DNA of 52,254 nucleotides. Source: JAFMKE01 sp964655225. Its GTDB lineage: Bacteria > Bacteroidota > Bacteroidia > Chitinophagales > UBA8649. The DNA lies in assembly GCA_964655225.1 (NCBI GenBank), contig CAZZMB010000011.1, positions 1 to 52,254 on the forward strand, read 5' to 3'. The notes under the pieces are model-generated. The model did no database searches. It saw nothing but the letters and a program-made list of their open reading frames with translations, and was not told the origin of the DNA. A program made the translations under genes and the position numbers. Of this stretch, positions 7,790 through 15,873 are shown piece after piece (position 1 is the first letter of the stretch; every line of letters begins with the position of its first letter).

Positions 7790-9301
7790 ATGCAAGGGAA
7801 AGTCTTAGAACTTATTTTTAAACACCGTTTCTCAAGTTTTGACAAAGAATGTCAGGAGGGGGTGTTTCATCAAGATGCCCTATGGCGTGAGCTCGTTTCC
7901 GTAGCCAAGAATACTAACTTCGGTAAGTCATACGGTTTTGATAAAATAGAGCATCTTGAACAGTATAAGGCAAATATTCCAATTCAAAGCTACGAATCAT
8001 TAGAAGAGTATATTCTCCAAATGAAAAATGGAGCAGAAGATATACTTTGGCCAGGACAGATTAAAATGTTTGCCAAAAGTTCAGGAACAAGCAATTCCAA
8101 ATCGAAGTATCTTCCTTTATCGAAAGCATCCCTTTATGAGAATCATTTCAAAGGAGGTAAAGACATACTCAGTATTCACAGTCAGCACTTTCCAAATTCA
8201 ACGGTGTTTGATGGAAAAAATGTGTCAGTAGCGGGTTCTTTTGATGAGCAAAATGACAGAAGGGCTATTGGGGATTTATCTTCCTTATTATTAGCAAACT
8301 TACCCCCCTGGGTTGAGTTTAATCGATTACCCAAAAAAGAAACTGCTTTAATGACAGATTGGGAGTCCAAAATCGATAGAATTAGCGCGGAGTTGACCCG
8401 TAAAAATGTGGCGAGTATTTCTGGAGTCCCGAGCTGGAACCTCACCCTATTAAGACAGGTATTGGCTAAAAGTGGAGTGACACATTTGAGGGAATTGTGG
8501 CCAAATTTTCAATTGTATATGCATGGGGGTGTAAATTTCGAACCCTATAAAAAAAGTTTTGAAGAGATAGTAGGTCCCGGAGCGTTTACTTTTTTAGAAA
8601 CCTACAACGCCTCAGAGGGTTTCTTTGCCATTCAGGATAAATTTGGAGATGAAGAAGCAGGCTTAGCCTTGCTTTGCAACCATGGAGTTTTTTACGAATT
8701 TTTACCCTTGCCTGACTTACATAAGAAGGGTAATACAACAATTCAATTAGAAGAGGTAAAATTAGGGGTATCGTATGCCTTGATTATAAGCACTAAAAGT
8801 GGCCTGTGGCGCTACATGATTGGCGATACCATTCGCTTTACAACCCTCAAACCTTATCGAATAAAATTAACCGGACGTATTCGATACTTTATCAATGTGT
8901 TTGGTGAAGAATTAATTGAGGATAATGCCAATAAGGCCTTAGCTTCTGTTTGTGCAAAATTGAATTGTGAAGTTAATGAATATACTGTAGGACCTATATT
9001 CCCGGATAAGTATGGAAAAGGAGGGCACCATTGGTTGATTGAATTTAAAAAAGCGCCTGCTAAGCTGAGTGAATTCAAAGAGATGTTAGACATTGAGTTA
9101 ATGAAACAAAACTCGGATTATGAAGCGAAACGGACAGCTGACTTAGGCCTGCAAGCACCAACTATTCTATCACTTTCCAAGGGAGTTTTTTACCAATGGC
9201 TAAAAGCCAATGGCAAAATGGGAGGGCAACATAAAGTTCCTAGGCTGCAAAACCATCGAAAGGTCATCGATGAAATTCTTATACTTATAAAAGACCATTA
9301 A
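7790..9301 (+). CDS. GH3 auxin-responsive-promoter-family acyl-adenylate/amide synthetase
   Basis: A 503-aa member of the GH3 superfamily. In plants these ANL-type enzymes adenylate carboxylic acids (jasmonate, auxin) and join them to amino acids; bacterial members have no assigned substrate. ATP-binding signatures are KSSGTSNSKSKYLPLS (about 96-111), YNASEGFFAIQ (about 274-284) and the hinge-adjacent YMIGDTIRF, then TGRIRYFINVFGEEL. The C-terminal small domain includes GGHHWLIEF and ends near KVPRLQNHRKVIDEIL. There is no signal peptide. The length is close to the family norm (500-600 aa). The GMC oxidoreductase gene upstream lies in the same orientation but this gene has its own -7 box, so a shared pathway, such as oxidation and then activation of a lipid acid, is only inferred. 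Confidence 0.87.
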   Translation: MQGKVLELIFKHRFSSFDKECQEGVFHQDALWRELVSVAKNTNFGKSYGFDKIEHLEQYKANIPIQSYESLEEYILQMKNGAEDILWPGQIKMFAKSSGTSNSKSKYLPLSKASLYENHFKGGKDILSIHSQHFPNSTVFDGKNVSVAGSFDEQNDRRAIGDLSSLLLANLPPWVEFNRLPKKETALMTDWESKIDRISAELTRKNVASISGVPSWNLTLLRQVLAKSGVTHLRELWPNFQLYMHGGVNFEPYKKSFEEIVGPGAFTFLETYNASEGFFAIQDKFGDEEAGLALLCNHGVFYEFLPLPDLHKKGNTTIQLEEVKLGVSYALIISTKSGLWRYMIGDTIRFTTLKPYRIKLTGRIRYFINVFGEELIEDNANKALASVCAKLNCEVNEYTVGPIFPDKYGKGGHHWLIEFKKAPAKLSEFKEMLDIELMKQNSDYEAKRTADLGLQAPTILSLSKGVFYQWLKANGKMGGQHKVPRLQNHRKVIDEILILIKDH

Positions 9302-9312
9302 GCTTGGTTTCT

Positions 9313-9336
9313 GAGCTCGCTTCGCTGCGCTCTTTT
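9313..9336 (+). terminator. Possible terminator / extragenic repeat after the GH3-family gene
   Basis: Just downstream of the GH3 stop, GAGCTCGCTTCGCTGCGCTC is followed by TTTT. GAGC pairs with GCTC and CGC with GCG, in alternative imperfect hairpins. It is the most GC-rich spot of this intergenic region. Motifs of this form also occur as dispersed extragenic repeats in some Bacteroidota genomes, so it may be a repeat rather than a dedicated terminator. No second copy was noticed in this window. Confidence 0.35.
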
Positions 9337-9482
9337 CCCGTTAATCGGAATTCCTCTTCTTCAATTGGCACTCGTTTCCATTATGGCCTGTTTAGATTAT
9401 GAGCTAATGAGCGCTATGAAAAAGTACTTAAGTTCAGTATTTATCTTTTTAGATACTTTTTACACGTAATCTTATCAATAGA

Positions 9483-9522
9483 ATATCTAGATTAGTTTTT
9501 AATAAAACGAAAGTCTAGATAT
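9483..9522. repeat. Inverted repeat upstream of folD
   Basis: ATATCTAGA at 9483-9491 and TCTAGATAT at 9514-9522 form a perfect 9-bp inverted repeat with a 22-nt spacer. It ends 24 nt before the folD ATG. It could be an operator or a leader hairpin. The spacer is AT-rich and shows nothing resembling a known folate riboswitch. Confidence 0.45.
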
Positions 9523-9546
9523 CTTTATACCATAAATTTTAAAAGT

Positions 9547-10419
9547 ATGCAATTATTAGACGGCAAAGCATTGGCTCAAACCATTAAGCAAGAAATTAAA
9601 ATAGAGGTAGATAAACGGATTGCCTCTGGCGGAAAGCGACCACATCTTGCAGCTATTTTAGTGGGATCAGATGGAGCTAGTGAGACTTATGTGGGGCACA
9701 AAGTAAAAAGTTGCGATCAGGTTGGTTTTGAATCTACGCTGCTGAGATTTCCTGATTCTGCCAGTGAGGAAGAAGTTTTAAACGCCGTTCAAGAGTTAAA
9801 CAATGACGCAAGTGTTGATGGGTTTATTGTTCAGCTACCACTACCCAAACACATCAATGCAGAAGCTGTCATTAACGCGATTGCTCCAGAAAAGGACGTC
9901 GACGGATTTCATCCAGTAAATATTGGAAAGCTAACCTTGGGCCTGGAAACATTTGTTTCTGCAACCCCCAAAGGCATTATCACTTTACTAGATAGAGCTA
10001 ATGTTAACACTGAAGGGAAGCATTGCGTTGTTGTTGGAAGAAGTAATATTGTGGGTCGACCGATGAGTATTTTAATGAGTGCCTCAAGTAATCCAGGAAA
10101 TGCTACCGTAACGCTCTGTCATTCCCGAACCAATAATTTGAAAGAAATTTGCTTGCAAGCCGATATACTTATTGTCGCTTTAGGAAGAGCAGAGTTTATC
10201 ACAGGAGATATGGTCAAAGAGGGAGTTACCGTAATTGATGTAGGTATTACTAGAGTGGCAGACCCTTCAAAAAAACGTGGATATGCATTAAAAGGAGATG
10301 TCAACTTTGATAGTGTTTCCCCGAAGTGTGAATTCATTACTCCAGTTCCGGGAGGAGTGGGTCCGATGACCGTAGTGTCTTTGATGCAAAACACCTTGCG
10401 CGCAGCAGAAGAAAAATAA
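9547..10419 (+). CDS. folD: Bifunctional methylenetetrahydrofolate dehydrogenase/cyclohydrolase
   Basis: FolD interconverts 5,10-methylene-THF, 5,10-methenyl-THF and 10-formyl-THF in the cytoplasm, supplying one-carbon units for purines and fMet-tRNA. The 290-aa protein has the full set of family motifs: MQLLDGKALAQ at the start, the active-site helix SETYVGHKVKSC with its Tyr and catalytic Lys, the VQLPLPKHI and EKDVDGFHPVNIGKL signatures, the NADP-binding VVGRSNIVGRPMS (about 161-173), and PVPGGVGPMTV near the end. It has standard length and stands alone, preceded by an inverted repeat that may regulate it. Downstream, 197 bp of AT-rich sequence separates it from the next gene; nothing recognisable lies there. 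Confidence 0.97.
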   Translation: MQLLDGKALAQTIKQEIKIEVDKRIASGGKRPHLAAILVGSDGASETYVGHKVKSCDQVGFESTLLRFPDSASEEEVLNAVQELNNDASVDGFIVQLPLPKHINAEAVINAIAPEKDVDGFHPVNIGKLTLGLETFVSATPKGIITLLDRANVNTEGKHCVVVGRSNIVGRPMSILMSASSNPGNATVTLCHSRTNNLKEICLQADILIVALGRAEFITGDMVKEGVTVIDVGITRVADPSKKRGYALKGDVNFDSVSPKCEFITPVPGGVGPMTVVSLMQNTLRAAEEK

Positions 10420-10616
10420 ACCTAACATTCCTAAAATAGATCTTATTTACCTGCGCTATTTTTCAATTTATTGCTGAAATAATTTAAAAGGGCGAGCATA
10501 AGAAATATTGATAAATTGAGCACAATCCAATCTTAGTCTCATAGTTTAATCGAACAATAACTCATAATTTTAGTTCAATTAAAATGGAATGCTTATTTTT
10601 ATAAAAACTTAAAAAC

Positions 10617-12245
10617 ATGAAGATCAAATTCTTTTTAATTGTCCTTTTTTTCTCTGTAAATTTCGTAAAAGCTCAGGTAGAGTCTTACGAATTCATTCAA
10701 ACATACACAATTGCTGATCTGGAACAAGTGGTTGCTGATTTTGGCGCAACAGGTGCACTTGTACCCGAATACGAAGTTGATTTGTATCGAGTATTTTATC
10801 GGACAGAGTACAACGACAGTTTAACGCTTGTAACTGGTGCTCTAGCTATTCCTAGAAATATGGATTGTAAGCCACCACTCATTAGTTATCAGCATGGGAC
10901 TAGCTCTGAAAAATTAGGTGTACCATCATACGGAAGCGGTGAGCTATTTATATGTTTGGTCTTTGCCGCAGAAGGGAATGTCTTAGTTGCTCCTGATTAT
11001 ATTGGGTTGGGGGGGTCAATCATTGATTTACATCCTTATCAACACGGATTTTCTCAAGGCCATTCTGCAATCAATTTACTTAGAGCAGCACGCGATCTGC
11101 AATTGGATTTATCATTTGAGCTAAATAATCAATTATTTCTTTTTGGTTATTCTCAAGGAGGCCACGCAACAGCCGCAACGGCTAAATATATTGAAGAGTT
11201 ATATCCAGATGAGTTCAATGTTACTGCAGCTATGCCAATGAGTGGAGCCTATGATCTTTCTGGTTCTCAAGCGGACTTCGTAGATAATGGACAGCCCTAT
11301 GCTACTCCTGGCTATTTGCCCTATATTGTTATGGGATATCAATCGGTTTATCACGATTTGTATGATAGCATACAAGAAGTTTTCATTGCACCTTATGATT
11401 CATTAATGCCGTACTATTTAATCGGGCATAATTTTGATATGAGTTTTATTAATGGGAAATGTGACCCTTTTCCTTTAAATATGTTTACAGCGCAGACTAT
11501 AGATGCTTTTTACAACGACCCAAATTATCCATTTAAGGTAAGATTAGAAGAGAATGATTTGTTAGATTGGACTCCTCAAACCAAGATTCGCATGTACTAT
11601 TGTACAGGTGATGAGCAGGTTTATTACAGAAACTCGGAGGTTGCAGATTCTGTATGGAATTACAATGGTGCTCCTGACGCCCAAGCCGTTTTCTTAACCA
11701 ATGAAGATCATGGTGGCTGCATTGATGACGCATTAATCGCAGCAAGATTATTTTTTGGTAATTTACTCAACAATGGCATTGAAATTTTGATAAATTACGA
11801 TTCCGCTGCCAACTCATATACTGTTGATGTGCTTGGAGAGGATATAGATAACTATGATGTTTTGTGGTCAGATGGAAGTACTGGAACTAGTGTTTCCAAT
11901 GTGCAAGCCTCTATATTTTACGAGGTAGAATTAACGCACAAAACAACAGGCTGTGCAAATGACAAACGATTTAATGTAGAGAGTGTTACAGGATTAAGCA
12001 CTCAAACTGATCAAATTGTAGTGAATGTCTACCCCAATCCAAGTAGCCAGTTTATTGTTCTTGATATAAATCTAACGTCCAATGAAACAGTGAACATAAT
12101 GGATAATCAAGGAAAAATTGTTTACTCATTTGATTTTCAATCTGGTACGGAGCCTATGGTAAATATTTCAGCCTTAAGTGCAGGGGTCTATTATTTGCAT
12201 ATTGGTGAAAGTTCAAAACATCAAGGTTCTTTTGTGAAAAAATAA
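10617..12245 (+). CDS. Secreted alpha/beta-hydrolase (esterase/lipase-like) with T9SS type A sorting domain
   Basis: An exported hydrolase of 542 aa. Residues 1-19 are a signal peptide (cleavage near VKA-Q). The alpha/beta-hydrolase domain covers about 60-390: ISYQHGTSS may supply the oxyanion region, the nucleophile elbow is GYSQGG (Ser179), and NEDHGGCIDDA probably holds the catalytic His. The general build resembles secretory lipases (LIP family) and PHB/feruloyl-esterase-like proteins. Residues about 400-455 form a Gly-rich linker domain, and about 470-542 are a type A T9SS sorting domain with the diagnostic VYPNPSSQF, then ISALSAGVYYLHI and a final Lys-Lys. It should be exported by the type IX system and released or anchored at the surface. 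The substrate is unknown. Confidence 0.86.
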   Translation: MKIKFFLIVLFFSVNFVKAQVESYEFIQTYTIADLEQVVADFGATGALVPEYEVDLYRVFYRTEYNDSLTLVTGALAIPRNMDCKPPLISYQHGTSSEKLGVPSYGSGELFICLVFAAEGNVLVAPDYIGLGGSIIDLHPYQHGFSQGHSAINLLRAARDLQLDLSFELNNQLFLFGYSQGGHATAATAKYIEELYPDEFNVTAAMPMSGAYDLSGSQADFVDNGQPYATPGYLPYIVMGYQSVYHDLYDSIQEVFIAPYDSLMPYYLIGHNFDMSFINGKCDPFPLNMFTAQTIDAFYNDPNYPFKVRLEENDLLDWTPQTKIRMYYCTGDEQVYYRNSEVADSVWNYNGAPDAQAVFLTNEDHGGCIDDALIAARLFFGNLLNNGIEILINYDSAANSYTVDVLGEDIDNYDVLWSDGSTGTSVSNVQASIFYEVELTHKTTGCANDKRFNVESVTGLSTQTDQIVVNVYPNPSSQFIVLDINLTSNETVNIMDNQGKIVYSFDFQSGTEPMVNISALSAGVYYLHIGESSKHQGSFVKK

Positions 12246-12272
12246 ATTTTACTTCAAAAGCGTTACTTCTTT

Positions 12273-13106
12273 ATGAAATATTTTATTGTTGGGTGTTTTC
12301 TACTGATAAGTGCCTGTGCGCAGCAAGAGCAATTGGACTTACATCACGATTGTTCTGTCATTCTATCGCAAAATGGCCAAAAGATTTTAGAAAATGCATA
12401 CTATAAGGTAATCCAAAATGAAGGTGTTTTTGCCATAAAGGAAAAAAAGATTTTAGACGACAGCTTAAGTCAAACAATTTATAATATTTCACCGGTCTAT
12501 CCAATAACTGATTCTGCTGACTGGTCAATAGACTTTAAGGGCAAAGGATTTGAGATGACTAAATCGACTCTAGTCGCCGAAACTACGAGCTATGATTCAG
12601 ATGCGAGTTATGGGATTTACAATTTACAATCAGGAGCGCGTATTCTAGAATACACTTACGATAAATTGGAGATACTGTTTGTTGCTGAAGCCAATAAGCG
12701 GTATTTAGGATTTTATTCAAAAAATGGGGCTCCATCACCAAACATCAAATCTATTAGTAAAGAAAATACCTTAGGTATTTTCAATTATGCAAGCCAAGAT
12801 GGCTTACTAAATACAATTAGTTTGGAAGCTATTGATGTCAATTGGCTAGAAATTTTAGATGTATCCAATCCGGTTTTAGAACTCATGCCAATCGAAGGCA
12901 ATGCGATTCAGTTGAATGCAGGAAAGAAATTGTATTTCACTGCACAGGATGGATTCGCTGATGAGGCTGTCAATTTTGATTTAAAAGTCATTTTTTATAC
13001 CACTGACACCTATAAACCAGTTGAATTTATACTTGAGGTAAGGGCTAATCAATTACTAATACCTAAAGATTTTAAGCACAGTATATTTCAATTAGAATCA
13101 CTTTAG
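12273..13106 (+). CDS. Uncharacterised lipoprotein, 277 aa
   Basis: The N-terminus MKYFIVGCFLLISACAQQ is a lipoprotein signal peptide with lipobox ISAC (Cys15), so the product is probably attached to the outer membrane. The rest is a soluble, mostly beta-predicted domain with many Asp, Asn and Tyr residues (for example NAYYKVIQNEGVFAIKEKK). I recognise no family and see no repeats or catalytic motif. It starts 27 bp after the T9SS-exported hydrolase gene and ends 17 bp before queE, so it may share a transcript with the hydrolase. Its role is unknown. Confidence 0.8.
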   Translation: MKYFIVGCFLLISACAQQEQLDLHHDCSVILSQNGQKILENAYYKVIQNEGVFAIKEKKILDDSLSQTIYNISPVYPITDSADWSIDFKGKGFEMTKSTLVAETTSYDSDASYGIYNLQSGARILEYTYDKLEILFVAEANKRYLGFYSKNGAPSPNIKSISKENTLGIFNYASQDGLLNTISLEAIDVNWLEILDVSNPVLELMPIEGNAIQLNAGKKLYFTAQDGFADEAVNFDLKVIFYTTDTYKPVEFILEVRANQLLIPKDFKHSIFQLESL

Positions 13107-13111
13107 TTTCG

Positions 13112-13119
13112 TAATTTTA
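13112..13119 (+). promoter_or_regulatory. Near-consensus -7 box before queE
   Basis: TAATTTTA (one mismatch to TAnnTTTG) lies in the 17-bp gap and leaves 4 nt to the queE ATG. The mismatch keeps confidence low, but the position matches the other short-leader promoters of this window. Confidence 0.3.
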
Positions 13120-13123
13120 CGCG

Positions 13124-13762
13124 ATGATTAAAACGAATGCAGAAAGTCAACAGTTTGACAGCAAGCTTGCTTTGCCTGTTATGGAAAGCTTCTATACCAT
13201 ACAAGGTGAAGGCTCCCATCAAGGTACAGCAGCATATTTTATTCGTTTGGCTGGTTGTGATGTCGAATGCCCTTGGTGTGATGTGAAAGAAAGTTGGGAT
13301 GCTCAGGAACATGAAATTGTTCCTTTACTTACTCTAAAAGAATTACTCGGTGAGTCTAAGGCTGAAATTGTAGTTGTAACTGGCGGAGAACCAGCCATGT
13401 ATAATTTGGTTGCATTAACCAGTATGATTCATTCCATGGGATTAAAAACGCATATCGAAACAAGCGGAGCTTATCCGATTACGGGCGATTGGGATTGGGT
13501 TTGTGTTTCTCCTAAGCGATTTAAAAAAGCACTAAAAGAATGCATTGATTTAGCAGATGAGCTAAAGGTCATTGTAGCACATGAAAATGATTTCAGGTTT
13601 GCCCAAAAGTATGCTCAATTGGTGAATATCAATTGTAAGCTTTTTCTTCAGCCGGAGTGGAGCCTCAGTGAAGACTTGATGCCAGAAATTATTTCTTACG
13701 TAAAAGAGAACCCTCACTTTAGAATTTCTCTACAAGTTCATAAGTATTTAAATATACCCTAG
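13124..13762 (+). CDS. queE: 7-carboxy-7-deazaguanine synthase (radical SAM)
   Basis: QueE converts 6-carboxy-5,6,7,8-tetrahydropterin to 7-carboxy-7-deazaguanine, the radical-SAM step of queuosine (preQ0) biosynthesis. The 212-aa protein opens with MESFYTIQGEGSHQGTAAYF, typical for QueE. The [4Fe-4S]/SAM cluster is Cys45-x3-Cys49-x2-Cys52 (GCDVECPWC). VTGGEPAMYNL (about 85-95) is the SAM-binding GGEP loop, and HIETSGAYP follows. A small fold lacking the full TIM barrel is normal for QueE. No other queuosine gene (queC, queD, queF) is next to it. The ATG at 13124 is the only good start; the QueE core begins about 20 residues later. Confidence 0.93.
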   Translation: MIKTNAESQQFDSKLALPVMESFYTIQGEGSHQGTAAYFIRLAGCDVECPWCDVKESWDAQEHEIVPLLTLKELLGESKAEIVVVTGGEPAMYNLVALTSMIHSMGLKTHIETSGAYPITGDWDWVCVSPKRFKKALKECIDLADELKVIVAHENDFRFAQKYAQLVNINCKLFLQPEWSLSEDLMPEIISYVKENPHFRISLQVHKYLNIP

Positions 13763-13784
13763 TATTAATCTTTGATCTCTTAAG

Positions 13785-13792
13785 TAAATTTG
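13785..13792 (+). promoter_or_regulatory. -7 promoter box of the OmpA-family gene
   Basis: TAAATTTG matches TAnnTTTG and would place the start site about 25 nt before the ATG at 13825. A TTTG at 13771 is closer than the usual 17-23 nt spacing, so the -33 element is uncertain. Confidence 0.4.
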
Positions 13793-13824
13793 GCGGGAAT
13801 TTTAATACTTACTACTGTAAAAGA

Positions 13825-15738
13825 ATGAATATGAAAATGCATGTATATCTTGTTGTAATGTTGTTATTCACTTCGTGCAATACACAGCTCAGTCTAGCTC
13901 AAAATGAAGGCAGTAAAAAGGCACAAGAAGCATATAAACAGGCTGATGAACATTTAGTGTTTGGTCGGTATCAATTGGCGTTGGAAGGCTTTGAAAAAGC
14001 AGTAAGTATTGATCCCGATTTTATCGACGCTCGTTTGCAATTAGCTAACCTCTATCAGAATCTTTATCTAGACTATGAAAATGCAGCTGTTCAATACGAG
14101 TCAATCATAAGGGCTGACTCTACCTTGACCAAAACCTATTACGAAATTGGAAGGTGCTTCCTCTATATCAAAGATTGGGAGCAAGCTCAATTTTATGCGA
14201 AAAAATATGAAGACAAAAGAAAACCTTCCAGCTATACAGATTGGCTATCAAGTGTTTTACTTGAAAGCATCGAATTGTCAAAAAATGCGGTGGCTAATCC
14301 CGTAAATTTTAATCCACAGAATTTAGGTTCAGCCGTTAATTCTGAGCAAGCAGAGTATTTCCCATCCATAACAGCAGACAATGAATTTGTATACTTTACC
14401 GTAAACAATAAACAGGATAGGTACCCCAATGAGGATATCTATTCGGCACAATTTCTAGACGGTGAATGGAAAGCTAGAGAAGCCGTCAAAGGCGTGAACA
14501 AACAAAATACTCAAGAAGGGGCGCACAGCATAACACAGGATGGCAGGTATTTATTTTTTGCTAGTGACCGAATGGAAGACAATTATGGCCGGTTCGACAT
14601 TTACATCGCAAAAAAAGAAGGAGAGGAGTGGCGTGCTCCAGTGAATATGGGTCGTGCTATAAATTCTAGAAACTGGGAATCCCAGCCGGTTATTTCTGCT
14701 GACTCTAAGCAACTTTTTTTAGTGAGAAAGAGTGATGATGGATACGGAGGCAGTGATATATATGTTTCTACGATTGATGAAAATGGTCAGTTTGGAGAAT
14801 TACAAAACCTAAGCGGGGTTATCAATACACCAGGTGATGAACAGCGCCCTTATCTGCATCCAGACGGAAAAACGCTGTATTTTGCTTCTAACGGCCATCC
14901 TGGATTGGGGAAAACAGATGTTTATAAGAGTTCATTGGAAGAAGATGGGGAATGGGGCACTCCTGTCAATTTAGGTTATCCCATAAATTCAAGTGAAGTC
15001 GAATTTGGTTTGTATGTAGCCGCCGACGGAAAAACTGCGTATTTTTCATCAAATCGTGAGGGAGGTTTTGGGGATATGGACATATACAGCTTTGAGCTTC
15101 CTCAGTCTGCTCAGCCTGCAGTGGTCATAAGTGTAAAAGGATTGGTGAGGGATAGAATAAGCAAAGAATACTTAAGGGCAAATATTAAAATCTCCGAATT
15201 AGAGAGTGGATCAGTCTATAAGACCTTAAGTTCAGATGTCGTAAATGGAAGTTTTTTAGTAACACTTCCTGCTGGATACAATTATTCTTATGCTGCTAAT
15301 GTAGAAGGTTATTTACCTTATTCAGCGTCATTTTCATTAGAGGATAGCCGAGAGGGGAAAGTGCTTGAGTTAATCGCGGAAATGACTAGAATTGAAGTAG
15401 GACAAGAATTTATTTTAAAGAATATTTTCTTTAGCAGCGGTCAGTCTGTACTCAAGGAATCCTCAAAAGTCGAATTGGCAGTTTTACTTGATTATTTGCA
15501 AGAAAATAATTCCTTGAAACTGGAGGTAGGAGGACACACGGATAGTGATGGAACTGAGGAGTATAATTTGATTCTTAGTGAGCAAAGAGCAAAAGCCGTG
15601 TTTGATTATTTGCTTGAGCAAGGAGTATCCTCTTTTCGATTGACCTATAAAGGATATGGAGAAAATCAGGCCATAGTTCCTAATGATAGTGAGGAGAATA
15701 AAGGAATAAATAGACGTACAGCGTTTAAAGTGATTTAG
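13825..15738 (+). CDS. OmpA-family lipoprotein with TPR, PD40 propeller and CRD domains (PorE-like)
   Basis: A 637-aa envelope protein. The signal peptide ends in lipobox FTSC (Cys18), indicating an outer-membrane lipoprotein. Residues about 30-150 are TPRs (LVFGRYQLALEGFEKAVSIDP). About 165-435 is a five- to six-bladed PD40/WD40-like propeller with repeated PSITADNEFVYFT, GAHSITQDGRYLFFASD and EVEFGLYVAADGKTAYFSS motifs. About 440-515 resembles a carboxypeptidase-regulatory-like domain. The C-terminal OmpA domain (about 525-637) includes IFFSSGQSVLKESS, GGHTDSDGTEEYN and NRRTAFKV and should bind peptidoglycan. This is the domain order reported for PorE, the type IX secretion component of Porphyromonas, but generic OmpA/PD40 paralogues are common in Bacteroidota, so the T9SS role is an inference. 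The gene has its own promoter and no operon partner. Confidence 0.85.
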   Translation: MNMKMHVYLVVMLLFTSCNTQLSLAQNEGSKKAQEAYKQADEHLVFGRYQLALEGFEKAVSIDPDFIDARLQLANLYQNLYLDYENAAVQYESIIRADSTLTKTYYEIGRCFLYIKDWEQAQFYAKKYEDKRKPSSYTDWLSSVLLESIELSKNAVANPVNFNPQNLGSAVNSEQAEYFPSITADNEFVYFTVNNKQDRYPNEDIYSAQFLDGEWKAREAVKGVNKQNTQEGAHSITQDGRYLFFASDRMEDNYGRFDIYIAKKEGEEWRAPVNMGRAINSRNWESQPVISADSKQLFLVRKSDDGYGGSDIYVSTIDENGQFGELQNLSGVINTPGDEQRPYLHPDGKTLYFASNGHPGLGKTDVYKSSLEEDGEWGTPVNLGYPINSSEVEFGLYVAADGKTAYFSSNREGGFGDMDIYSFELPQSAQPAVVISVKGLVRDRISKEYLRANIKISELESGSVYKTLSSDVVNGSFLVTLPAGYNYSYAANVEGYLPYSASFSLEDSREGKVLELIAEMTRIEVGQEFILKNIFFSSGQSVLKESSKVELAVLLDYLQENNSLKLEVGGHTDSDGTEEYNLILSEQRAKAVFDYLLEQGVSSFRLTYKGYGENQAIVPNDSEENKGINRRTAFKVI

Positions 15739-15761
15739 GCTAAAGTGGGGAAGCTATACTT

Positions 15762-15785
15762 AGTGTAATTTATACACTTTTATTG
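15762..15785 (+). terminator. Weak intrinsic terminator after the PorE-like gene
   Basis: AGTGTA (15762-15767) and TACACT (15773-15778) form a 6-bp stem with a 5-nt loop, followed by TTTTATT. It lies 24 nt after the OmpA-family stop codon. The stem is short, so efficiency is doubtful. Confidence 0.35.
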
Positions 15786-15873
15786 CTTGAAATAAATACT
15801 AAAAAAAAGCCTAAAAGCCTTGAATCAAGCGAAAAATAAATACTAACTTTACAGGCCTAATCAAACGAATACT

